A stretch of 20,390 nt of DNA from NCBI GenBank assembly GCA_910585645.1, contig CAJUFP010000024.1, positions 1 through 20,390 on the forward strand, written 5' to 3'. The notes under the pieces are model-generated. The model searched no databases, was not told the origin of the DNA, and worked only from the letters and a program-made list of their open reading frames with translations. Position 1 is the first letter of the stretch, and each line of letters begins with the position of its first letter. Of the stretch, positions 7,328 through 14,124 are shown in pieces. The translations under genes and the position numbers were made by a program. The DNA comes from an uncultured Hungatella sp. (GTDB taxonomy: Bacteria; Bacillota; Clostridia; Lachnospirales; Lachnospiraceae).

Positions 7328-8014
7328 TTATTTCCCGCCTGTGGGAATAAACCGAGCGATCCGCCCCGCAAACTCCGCGATATTCTGGGTCTGCAGGATC
7401 ACTCTCCCCGGCCCCACAAGCTTAGTCAAAAACAGCCCCTCGCCGCCAAAGAAAATATTCCCCAGCCCTTTCACCGTCTCGATCTCATACCCAACGGTCT
7501 TCTCAAAAGCCACCACATTGCCTGTATCCACCTTAAGCACCTCCCCGGCGCCCAGATGCTTTTCCACCATGTCCCCATCGATCTCCAAAAACGCCATGCC
7601 ATGGCCGTTAATGTCCTGAAGGATAAAGCCCTCCCCTCCGAAAAGTCCGGCGGAAAACTTCTTTGTAAACGTAATATCCAGATTCACGCTGTCCTGAGCG
7701 CACAAAAACGCCCCTTTCTGGCAGATCAGCCCACCGTTTACGCTGACATCCACCGGCAGGATGCGCCCTGCCACCGTGGACGCAAACGCGATCATGGCCC
7801 CGGCCCTTCTTGCCTGATAAGTGGCCATAAACAGCGACTCTCCGGAAAACATACGGCCCAGCCCCTTCATCAGTCCCCCTTTTGTGTTGGTGGACATCTC
7901 CACCCCGTCAGTCATCCATGCCATGCCTCCGGACTGGGTGTACATGCTCTCCCCCGAGGCGTCAAACATCACCTCAATAGCTGGCATCGTGTCTCCGATA
8001 ACCCGATACTGCAT
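7328..8014 (-). CDS. AIM24/TIGR00266 family protein
   Basis: A 228-residue protein of the AIM24 (DUF124) family, a duplicated beta-structure of unclear biochemical role in bacteria. Characteristic parts are MQYRVIGDTMPAIEV at the N-terminus, GGMAWMTDGVEMSTNTKGG (about 29-47), RMFSGESLFMATYQA (about 54-68), and the glycine-rich FFGGEGLFLTKLVGPGRVIL near the C-terminus. There is no signal peptide or membrane span. The start has a GGAGAGGAG site and a convincing promoter upstream (8060-8088). The sugar kinase follows closely in the same operon, though no functional link is established. Confidence 0.9.
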   Translation of the reverse strand: MQYRVIGDTMPAIEVMFDASGESMYTQSGGMAWMTDGVEMSTNTKGGLMKGLGRMFSGESLFMATYQARRAGAMIAFASTVAGRILPVDVSVNGGLICQKGAFLCAQDSVNLDITFTKKFSAGLFGGEGFILQDINGHGMAFLEIDGDMVEKHLGAGEVLKVDTGNVVAFEKTVGYEIETVKGLGNIFFGGEGLFLTKLVGPGRVILQTQNIAEFAGRIARFIPTGGK

Positions 8015-8059
8015 AGACCTATTCTCCTCTCCCTGAATTTAAAATCCATTCTTAGCTTA

Positions 8060-8088
8060 ATCTTATCGCATCCCAGGAAATGATTCAA
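8060..8088 (-). promoter_or_regulatory. SigA-type promoter of the AIM24/sugar kinase operon
   Basis: On the minus strand TTGAAT (8083-8088) and TAAGAT (8060-8065) are separated by exactly 17 bases. The -10 lies 45 bases before the ATG at 8014. Both hexamers are close to consensus. Confidence 0.65.
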
Positions 8089-8126
8089 GTTTTTTGCTTA
8101 TTTTTTGCAAAATTTACGAACTTACT

Positions 8127-8156
8127 ATGCCATTTTTCCCTGTTTTGTTTTATAAT
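8127..8156 (+). promoter_or_regulatory. SigA-type promoter of the PBP operon
   Basis: A perfect TATAAT (8151-8156) lies 18 bases after a weaker ATGCCA (8127-8132, four of six to TTGACA). The -10 is 30 bases before the PBP start codon at 8187, so the leader is short. Confidence 0.55.
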
Positions 8157-8186
8157 ATAGACATCAATGAGAAAGGACCCTTTGTC

Positions 8187-11100
8187 ATGAATTTTATTAA
8201 AAAATTCATCCGTTTTCTGTTTGCCGCCATATTCAGTATCTTAGGCGCCATTGGGTGGCTTTTGCAGACTCTGCTCCAGACCGTCACAGTGGCTCTCATC
8301 CTCTGTCTGATTGCGGGAGTTGTGGTCTTTATGAAAGTAAAACCCCATCTGGAGCGAAGCCGGCAGGTGGCCTATGATACCCTGGCTCAGATGGAGCGGG
8401 ATGATTTCAGTATGCTCTCTGACACGGAGATCTTTGATAAAGACGGAAAGCGCATCGGCCTCATCAACGCGGGCCACTATGAGTACGTGGATATTTCCAA
8501 GATCAGCCTGAATCTGCAAAATGCCTACATAGCCCAGGAGGACCGCCGCTTTAAGGCCCACAACGGCGTTGACTGGATCGCTACTACCCGGGCGGGCCTG
8601 GCCCTTATTAAACACAGGGGAGCCATCACCCAGGGCGGAAGCACCATCACCCAGCAGATCATCAAGAACACCTACCTGACCCAGGAAAAGACCTTTACCC
8701 GGAAGATGGTGGAGATCCTTCTTGCCCCGGAGATCGAGAAGACCTACTCCAAGGCTGATATCATGGAATTTTACTGCAACACCAACTTTTATGGCCACCA
8801 GTGCTACGGCGTCCAGGCTGCCAGCCGCTATTATTTCGGGAAAAACGCCTCGGACCTGGAAGTCCATGAGGCCGCCGTCCTGGTGGGGATCAGCAACAGC
8901 CCATCAGCCTACGACCCGGTGCTCCACCCGGACGCTTCCCTGAAAAAGCGCAATGAAGTGCTGAAAAGTATGCTGGAAGTGGATATGCTCACCCAGGAAG
9001 AGTACGAAAAGGCCGTCTCCCAGTCTTTGCGCGTCATCCAGGCACAGCAGGAGGGAACCGACGACAGTTATCTCACCAGCTATGCCATCCACTGCGCTTC
9101 CCTGGAGCTGATGAAGCAGGATGATTTTCCCTTCCGCTATACCTTCTCGGACAAGCCGGATTATGACGCCTACATGGAAAAATACACGGCAGCCTATAAC
9201 GAAAAGAATGACTCTATCCGAAACGGCGGATACAAAATCTACACCTCCCTGGACCAGAGCATCCAGAATATGCTCCAAACCAGTCTGGACGAGGTCCTGT
9301 CCTCCTACACGGAACTTCAGGACAACGGCAAATACGCCCTCCAGGGAGCCGCGGTTATTGTTGACAACCAGACCAACTATGTGGTGGCCATCGTGGGCGG
9401 CCGGGGTACAGAGGACCAGTTTAACCGGGCGTATTTAAGCGCCAGACAGCCGGGCAGCACCATCAAGCCCCTGCTTGACTACGGCCCTGCCTTTGACACC
9501 GGAGAATACTATCCGTCCCGCATTGTGGACGACCACCAGTGGGACGATGGCCCTGCCAACAGCGGCGGCCACTACTACGGGCCTGTGACTGTGCGGGAGG
9601 CCTTAAACCGCAGCCTTAACACCGTTGCCTGGCAGGTGCTGGAGGACATTGGCATTGACACCGGTTTAAGCTACCTGGACGACATGCAGTTCCAGAGGCT
9701 GACCTATGTGGATAACGGAGTCCCGGCCTTAAGTATCGGCGGTTTTACCAACGGAGTCCGGGTGGTGGACATGGCCAAAGGGTTCAGCACCCTGGCCAAC
9801 AATGGGGTGTACAATGACAGAACCTGCATCCTGAAAATTGAACATGAGCAGGAAGGAGACCTTACTGCCCACTCCTACGCAGTCACCAAGCAGGTCTACA
9901 CCATTGACACTGCCTTTATGCTTACAGACGTCTTAAAAGGAACCATCAGCTCCCCTTACGGAACCGGCCGGGCTTTAAAACTTTCTGTTGACATGCCGGT
10001 TGCCGGAAAGACAGGCACCACCAACAGCAGCAAGGATACCTGGTTCTGCGGCTACACCCGCTACTACACCGGAGCTGTCTGGGTAGGTTATGACACGCCC
10101 CGGTCTATGCCCGGCATCTTTGGCAGCACCTACGCAGGGGTGATCTGGAAAAATGTTATGAACCAGCTCCACGAAGGACTGGAACCCTGGGACTGGGAAC
10201 AGCCGGAGACGGTTGTAAAGGATTCCTATGATCCGGCCACCGGGGCAAGGCTTCATCCTACCTATGTGATCGCTTCCCAGGACGATTCGCCCAAAAAGCC
10301 GTCCTCCCAAGGCGCGGCGGCTCCGCCTCCTGCCCCGCCAGCCGCCCCTCAGCCGGCGGAAACCGCTCCGGCTCCCCAGGAGACCCAGCCGGAAGAGACA
10401 ACTCCGACTCAGACGCTGCCCCGGCCCATAGGCCCGGGATATGCTCCTACTGTGCCAAACACGGAAGCTCCGGAAGTTTCCGACAATTCCCCGGATGTCC
10501 TGGTGACTCCGGAGACCCCACCCTGGGCATCGGCAGGCAGAAATACTCTGCTTTTCACCTCTGAGGAGACGCCTGATACCGGCGAGGCAGTTTTCTTTAT
10601 GACTTCCCTCACAGGGCCGGGTGTACAGTCCCAGGGACCGGAAAACTCGGAAAGCGAGACCTCCCCTGCTTCTATTCCGGTAAGGCCGGGGCCGGGAGTT
10701 ACTCCTCCGTCCCCCCAGCCGGCCTCCCAGGAAACTCAGGGACAGCCGCAGGCAGCGGAAGCTTCTGCCCCCGCTCCCACACCTCCTGCCCCCCAGCCGT
10801 CGGACACTCCCTACGTGGAGCCGGCTGCCCAGGCAGGCACTCACCTGGTAGACTATTTCAGCAACAGCTCGGAACTTCGCGCCCGCCAACATCTTACGGA
10901 TAAGACTCAGAGCAAGCTGGTGGAAGAACTGGAAGGGCTTATCACCGCATTTGAAAATAAGACCATCAACTCCGCGGACGATGTCTACGCTGTCCGGGAA
11001 GATTACAAGGCTATCTCCGCAAAGTTAAAGCAGGTTCAGGACGGGGAGGACCGGCGACAGCTTTACGACCGGTGTGAAAACCGCTGGCTGGAATTTTCCT

Positions 11101-11555
11101 CCATCATTGATACCATGGGAGAAACTATCCGGGTTTATGAGGAAAAGCAAGACCTGCTGGAACAGCAGCAGCACAGAAAGGCTGAGGAACAGGCAGCCCT
11201 TGACCGGAAAAACCAGGAGATTCAGGACAGGATCACTTCCTTTGAGACCGCACTGCAGATGCTGGAGGCCATGGAGTATCAGTCCCAGGACGCGGAAAGC
11301 CTGGCGAACACTGCCATTGCCAAGCTGGGGGAATTATACGGGTACGCGGATACGGAAAGTTACCGGGTACGCCTGGACGCCGCCATCCGCCGCATCCGCT
11401 CCCTTCCCACGGAGGCTGAGTGGAATGCCCAGGAGGCCCAGAAAAAGGCTGACGCCATTTCCCAGGGCGCAAAGGAACAACAGGCCCTGTACCAGACCCT
11501 AACAGCAGAAAAACGCTACTGGAACACACCATCTTACGGACCAGGGAGGAACTGA
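8187..11555 (+). CDS. Class A penicillin-binding protein with long C-terminal extension
   Basis: A bifunctional peptidoglycan synthase of 1122 residues that polymerises glycan strands and cross-links stem peptides outside the membrane. The start at 8187 is preferred: it follows GAAAGGA, and the frame upstream of it contains the promoter. One membrane anchor lies at about 10-48. The GT51 glycosyltransferase domain carries the catalytic Glu in AQEDRRF (Glu118) and GGSTITQQ (150-157). The transpeptidase domain has PGSTIKP (Ser424, Lys427), SLN (476-478) and KTGTT (from 608). After about 700 comes a Pro/Ala/Gln-rich linker of about 180 residues, then about 230 residues rich in Gln, Glu and Ala predicted helical or coiled coil (QDLLEQQQHRKAEEQAA). 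Class A PBPs usually run 650-900 residues, so the tail is unusual. A membrane protein gene follows after two bases. Confidence 0.95.
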   Translation: MNFIKKFIRFLFAAIFSILGAIGWLLQTLLQTVTVALILCLIAGVVVFMKVKPHLERSRQVAYDTLAQMERDDFSMLSDTEIFDKDGKRIGLINAGHYEYVDISKISLNLQNAYIAQEDRRFKAHNGVDWIATTRAGLALIKHRGAITQGGSTITQQIIKNTYLTQEKTFTRKMVEILLAPEIEKTYSKADIMEFYCNTNFYGHQCYGVQAASRYYFGKNASDLEVHEAAVLVGISNSPSAYDPVLHPDASLKKRNEVLKSMLEVDMLTQEEYEKAVSQSLRVIQAQQEGTDDSYLTSYAIHCASLELMKQDDFPFRYTFSDKPDYDAYMEKYTAAYNEKNDSIRNGGYKIYTSLDQSIQNMLQTSLDEVLSSYTELQDNGKYALQGAAVIVDNQTNYVVAIVGGRGTEDQFNRAYLSARQPGSTIKPLLDYGPAFDTGEYYPSRIVDDHQWDDGPANSGGHYYGPVTVREALNRSLNTVAWQVLEDIGIDTGLSYLDDMQFQRLTYVDNGVPALSIGGFTNGVRVVDMAKGFSTLANNGVYNDRTCILKIEHEQEGDLTAHSYAVTKQVYTIDTAFMLTDVLKGTISSPYGTGRALKLSVDMPVAGKTGTTNSSKDTWFCGYTRYYTGAVWVGYDTPRSMPGIFGSTYAGVIWKNVMNQLHEGLEPWDWEQPETVVKDSYDPATGARLHPTYVIASQDDSPKKPSSQGAAAPPPAPPAAPQPAETAPAPQETQPEETTPTQTLPRPIGPGYAPTVPNTEAPEVSDNSPDVLVTPETPPWASAGRNTLLFTSEETPDTGEAVFFMTSLTGPGVQSQGPENSESETSPASIPVRPGPGVTPPSPQPASQETQGQPQAAEASAPAPTPPAPQPSDTPYVEPAAQAGTHLVDYFSNSSELRARQHLTDKTQSKLVEELEGLITAFENKTINSADDVYAVREDYKAISAKLKQVQDGEDRRQLYDRCENRWLEFSSIIDTMGETIRVYEEKQDLLEQQQHRKAEEQAALDRKNQEIQDRITSFETALQMLEAMEYQSQDAESLANTAIAKLGELYGYADTESYRVRLDAAIRRIRSLPTEAEWNAQEAQKKADAISQGAKEQQALYQTLTAEKRYWNTPSYGPGRN

Positions 11556-11557
11556 CA

Positions 11558-12070
11558 TTGGACAAGATATCTTTTGAAAACGAGAAGGACGCAGACGCGC
11601 TTATCGATGAGCTGAGCCCCAGGGAAGAATCCCCCTCGGAGATTTCAGAACTGGCGTCCACTGTGGCCATTCCTCTGGATACGCCGGTGGATATGCCTGT
11701 GGAAGATGGCTTGGGAAATGGGAAAAAAGCTGGTGGTTCGAAGGACACGCTTAAAAATTCCGGAAAAGCGAAGAAAAAGATAAAGGAAAAAGACAAGCCT
11801 GCCGCAGCTTCTACAGACGCGGCAACTGTCTCTGTCCCGGTCCGCCACTGGTTCGTGACTCTGATGTGTATGAATATTCCCATCATTGGCTGGATCTATC
11901 TCATGATTCTGGCCTGCAGCCCCTCCAAGGGCCCAAGGCGGGACTTTGCCAAGGCGTATCTGCTGTATAAGCTGGTATTCCTGCTGCTGTCCCTGGCGAT
12001 TCTGGCTGTGGCTGTGCATTATGGGCTGGAGATTCTGGATAAGCTTTTGGCTTATATGGAGATGTTGTAG
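11558..12070 (+). CDS. Small two-helix membrane protein of unknown function, coupled to the PBP
   Basis: A 170-residue protein I do not recognise. It starts with TTG at 11558, two bases after the PBP stop; the GGGAGGA site overlaps the end of the PBP gene at a good distance, so the start is well supported and translation is probably coupled. Residues 1-90 are charged and low in complexity: acidic first (DELSPREESPSEISE), then strongly basic (KNSGKAKKKIKEKDK). Two membrane segments follow, about 98-120 (FVTLMCMNIPIIGWIYLMIL) and about 133-155 (LLYKLVFLLLSLAILAVAV). The loop between them is basic (SPSKGPRRDF). If both ends are cytoplasmic, the charged N-terminus could contact a cytosolic partner. 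A role with the PBP in cell-wall synthesis is inferred from gene order alone. Confidence 0.8.
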   Translation: MDKISFENEKDADALIDELSPREESPSEISELASTVAIPLDTPVDMPVEDGLGNGKKAGGSKDTLKNSGKAKKKIKEKDKPAAASTDAATVSVPVRHWFVTLMCMNIPIIGWIYLMILACSPSKGPRRDFAKAYLLYKLVFLLLSLAILAVAVHYGLEILDKLLAYMEML

Positions 12071-12081
12071 TAAAGAGAATG

Positions 12082-12124
12082 CATCCAATATCAACGGGAA
12101 ATGCCCCGCTTTTGATATTGGATG
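12082..12124. terminator. Long hairpin after the PBP operon, possible terminator
   Basis: A 13-bp perfect stem pairs CATCCAATATCAA (12082-12094) with its complement at 12112-12124. An inner CGGG/CCCG pair (12095-12098 with 12105-12108) extends it past a small bulge. It starts 11 bases after the stop codon, so it is probably the end of the transcript. The usual T-run is absent on both strands, so it could instead be an RNA-stabilising or processing structure. Confidence 0.55.
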
Positions 12125-12145
12125 TTACCGTTCACAGCGGAACTG

Positions 12146-12226
12146 AATTGATATATTGTTTAGTGAGCAAGGGGCGGGGAAGTCGTGATGCCAGGGAGGG
12201 AAGGGAGGCTGTGTGCCGTTCGGGTT
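12146..12226. repeat. Right arm of a long inverted repeat (pairs with 1-80)
   Basis: Positions 12163-12226 match the reverse complement of 1-64 with only two differences. The AATTGATAT at 12146-12154 matches the inner end of the left arm. The repeat is G-rich on this strand. It sits in the gap after the PBP operon and runs straight into a coding-like remnant. Together the arms bracket the 12-kb block from the dnaD-like gene to the small membrane protein gene. Confidence 0.85.
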
Positions 12227-12314
12227 CAGATATGCCAAACATTCCGATGAGCCATTAAAGCGGGCTAAGCTTCTTCCAGATAGATACCAAGAAGGAAAAC
12301 TTGCCTATGATTGA
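12189..12314 (+). pseudogene. Coding-like remnant, 41 codons, family not recognised
   Basis: This frame is open for 41 codons up to TGA at 12312-12314, with no start codon, no ribosome binding site and an in-frame stop just before it at 12186-12188. The last 30 codons look like real protein (RYAKHSDEPLKRAKLL, then PDRYQEGKLAYD) with an ordinary mix of residues. It begins within the repeat arm. It may be the tail of a transposon or phage gene left after rearrangement. I do not recognise the family, and it could be chance. Confidence 0.3.
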
Positions 12315-12580
12315 GTATAAACCAAAAGAGTGCTGCTACTCTCCTATCCCTTAATAGCAACAATTGCTTTTTTCAACAATAATTGTGTAAAATATATAAA
12401 TGGAAATACACCTAAACATAATATGTGGAATATTATAGAGTCTAAATTATACGATGGAGAAATGGGTGTCCATTGGCTTAATCTGTATCATATCAGACGG
12501 AAATGGGTGTCCATTAGCCGATAGATATGAAGACGAAAGGAGTAAGACGAGTGCTTTTAGCATGAGTTTAGGGAAATGGC
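12315..12580. other. AT-rich intergenic stretch with no convincing gene
   Basis: This part of the 600-base gap is clearly richer in A and T than the genes around it, which suggests a different origin. It contains a weak short hairpin followed by T residues (12356-12373) and the paired AATGGGTGTCCATT elements listed separately. The only open frame, about 64 codons from GTG at 12330, has no ribosome binding site. Confidence 0.6.
12461..12515. repeat. Two copies of a 14-base hairpin element, 41 bases apart
   Basis: AATGGGTGTCCATT occurs at 12461-12474 and again at 12502-12515. Each copy is itself an inverted repeat (AATGG, four-base loop, CCATT). Their flanks are partly similar (GGAGA before one, GACGGA before the other; GGC or AGCC after). 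Spaced short repeats of this sort occur at the ends of some transposons, for example the IS21 family, but no transposase is present here. Assignment to any IS is speculative. Confidence 0.65.
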
Positions 12581-12607
12581 AAAAACCACAGATTTTCTGT
12601 GGTTTTT
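12581..12607. terminator. Bidirectional rho-independent terminator
   Basis: An 11-bp stem pairs AAAAACCACAG (12581-12591) with CTGTGGTTTTT (12597-12607) around a five-base loop, giving T-runs on both strands. On the minus strand it lies 63 bases after the shikimate kinase-like stop codon and should end the four-gene operon. On the plus strand it would stop read-through from the PBP side. Confidence 0.85.
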
Positions 12608-12670
12608 GTTGTTTTGTTCGTATTTAAGTATATTTAAAGTTTTTAAAAGAAATTTTTTTCAGGTTCAAGT

Positions 12671-13207
12671 CTATGATCTCCCCCCATCCATTCCCAACCG
12701 CTCCTCCATCATCTTCCTCAAACAATCCACAGTCTCTCCGGCTGTCTGCCCTGTCTCATCCACCGTAATATCCGCGTACCTCTCATAATAAGGCACCCGC
12801 TCATGATACAGATCCAGAAGCGTCATCCCATCTTTCAGCACCACTCCTCTGTCCACCAGGTTGCCAAGCCGCGCCTTCACGTCCTCATAGCTCAATTTCA
12901 GATATACTATGGTGCTGATCTGCTTTAAATGTTCCATGGCCTCTTTTCCGTATATTACGCTTCCCCCCGGCGCGATCACCGACCGGTCCACATCCAGGGA
13001 AGCGTTGATCCGGTTCTCCACCGCCATAAACCCATCCAGCCCCTCCTGGGCGATGATCTCCTTCAGCAGTCTCTTTTCCCGCTCCTGAATCACAATATCC
13101 ACATCCACAAAAGAAAACCCCAGACGCTTGGCCAAAAGAACGCCCACCGTGCTTTTCCCGGAAGCCGGCATTCCCACCAGCGTAATATTTCTGTCCTTTT
13201 TCGTCAT
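12671..13207 (-). CDS. Shikimate kinase-like P-loop kinase with altered substrate site
   Basis: A 178-residue protein of the shikimate kinase/AroK fold, normal length. True members phosphorylate shikimate at the 3-hydroxyl with ATP in the chorismate pathway. The P-loop is GMPASGKST (12-20). The DxD pair of the substrate site is present (FVDVD, Asp35 and Asp37), as are the glycine motif (PGGSV, 80-84) and a C-terminal Arg...Tyr stretch (HERVPYYERYAD). The usual FR..E motif is FMAVE here, so the arginine that binds the shikimate carboxylate is replaced by Met61. The lid, usually RPLL-like, reads DRGVVL. The substrate may therefore differ. The ATG overlaps the stop of the flavin reductase-like gene (ATGA), so the two are translationally coupled. 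It is the last gene of the operon. Confidence 0.82.
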   Translation of the reverse strand: MTKKDRNITLVGMPASGKSTVGVLLAKRLGFSFVDVDIVIQEREKRLLKEIIAQEGLDGFMAVENRINASLDVDRSVIAPGGSVIYGKEAMEHLKQISTIVYLKLSYEDVKARLGNLVDRGVVLKDGMTLLDLYHERVPYYERYADITVDETGQTAGETVDCLRKMMEERLGMDGGRS

Positions 13208-13785
13208 TTCCGTCTTCCTTTCTTTTGAACCGAATAGCCAAATTTGCCCAGCTTTTCCCCCAAAAGAAAATACTCTCCGTGGGAATAAGCCACCAGGCCT
13301 GTCTCATTCAGATGAAACTTCCCCTTTTCGTCCATATGTGCCTTATCCACAGTCACACCTACAACCTCTGCCAGAAACATATCATGGCTGCCCAGCTCCA
13401 ATACCCGGCTGACGCGGCACTCTAAGTTTACCGGGCTCTCCTGGATGCCCGGCGCCTGGATGAAGGAGGAACTTAGAGGAGTCAGTTTCATGTCCTGAAA
13501 CTTATCCACGTCTCTCCCTGATCTTACCCCGCAGTAATCCGCCGCGAAAACAAGGTCTTTTGTCACCAGATTGACCACAAATTCCCCGGTATCTTTTATC
13601 ATATCATAGCTGTAACGCTCTTTTCTCACAGAGACAGACACCATCACCGGGTCCGAACAGACCGTGCCTGCCCAGGCCACGGTAATGATATTTGGCTTTT
13701 CGCCCGGCCGGCCACAGCTGACCATGACCACAGGAACCGGATACAGCATATTTCCCGGCTTCCACACTTCTTTTAATTGTTCCAT
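13204..13785 (-). CDS. Flavin reductase-like protein (FMN-binding split barrel)
   Basis: A 193-residue protein of the flavin reductase-like domain family. Such proteins bind FMN in a split beta-barrel and either reduce flavin with NAD(P)H or act as small oxidoreductases; the exact reaction here is unknown. The family pattern is visible: a proline-rich start (YPVPVVMVSCG), NIITVAWAGTVCSDPVMVSVSV (about 32-53) as the flavin-binding core, YDMIKDTGEFVVNL (about 60-73), and a central DVDKF plus ECRV segment. The ATG has an AGGGGAAG site. It lies 30 bases after the HicB-like gene and overlaps the kinase-like gene by four bases. A redox partner role for the kinase-like protein is not supported by any motif. 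Confidence 0.88.
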   Translation of the reverse strand: MEQLKEVWKPGNMLYPVPVVMVSCGRPGEKPNIITVAWAGTVCSDPVMVSVSVRKERYSYDMIKDTGEFVVNLVTKDLVFAADYCGVRSGRDVDKFQDMKLTPLSSSFIQAPGIQESPVNLECRVSRVLELGSHDMFLAEVVGVTVDKAHMDEKGKFHLNETGLVAYSHGEYFLLGEKLGKFGYSVQKKGRRK

Positions 13786-13815
13786 AACACTTCCCCTTTG
13801 ATACAGACCATTTTT

Positions 13816-14094
13816 CTAATCATTGTCAGGCATCAGCTTTACCACGATCATCATCTGCCGCACAAACGCGCCCTCCTCAAGGTCCAGATCATCTGTGTGG
13901 CTTACTTCCGGTAATTCCACAAAATCCTCTTCCAGTTCCACACAGATCCAGTTGTAGGCAGCTTCCCTGGCATGATCCATGGTATCTTCCAGGTCCGGTC
14001 CGTCCGCCTCGCAGCCCTCCAGATCCGGGAAATACGCGTGATAGCCTCCGTCCTCCTTGTGAGGGGTAAAAACCGCCGGGTAAATAAATGTCAT
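13816..14094 (-). CDS. HicB-like antitoxin-fold protein without a HicA partner
   Basis: A 92-residue protein with the HicB fold: FIYPAVFTPHKEDGGYHAYF, then FPDLEGCEADGPDLEDTM and AREAAYNWICVELEE. HicB normally neutralises the small RNA-cleaving toxin HicA, whose gene is usually just upstream. Here the flanking gaps are about 30 bases each and hold no such gene. The C-terminal part (about 60-92) is short and acidic with no helix-turn-helix or ribbon-helix-helix visible, so DNA binding is doubtful. The start at 14094 follows AGGAGG by seven bases; a second ATG seven bases upstream, at 14101, is in another frame and was not used. It is the second gene of the pyrophosphatase operon. It may serve a regulatory role unlinked to toxins. 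Confidence 0.82.
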   Translation of the reverse strand: MTFIYPAVFTPHKEDGGYHAYFPDLEGCEADGPDLEDTMDHAREAAYNWICVELEEDFVELPEVSHTDDLDLEEGAFVRQMMIVVKLMPDND

Positions 14095-14124
14095 AATCCA
14101 TCCTCCTGGTTCAAAATCCTGCTG

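Noticed and set aside
9975..10892. 305-codon open frame antisense to the PBP linker
   Set aside because: It is a by-product of the Pro/Ala-rich, GC-rich linker; its product is Arg/Gly/Ser-rich with no motif or start site.
12461..12515. Possible CRISPR-like array
   Set aside because: Only two short copies with one spacer-sized gap, repeats far too short, no cas genes nearby.
12330..12524. 64-codon frame from GTG in the AT-rich gap
   Set aside because: No ribosome binding site; it spans the two hairpin repeats and its composition is unconvincing.
13816..14094. Complete HicAB toxin-antitoxin pair
   Set aside because: No HicA-type gene was found in either flanking gap, on either strand.
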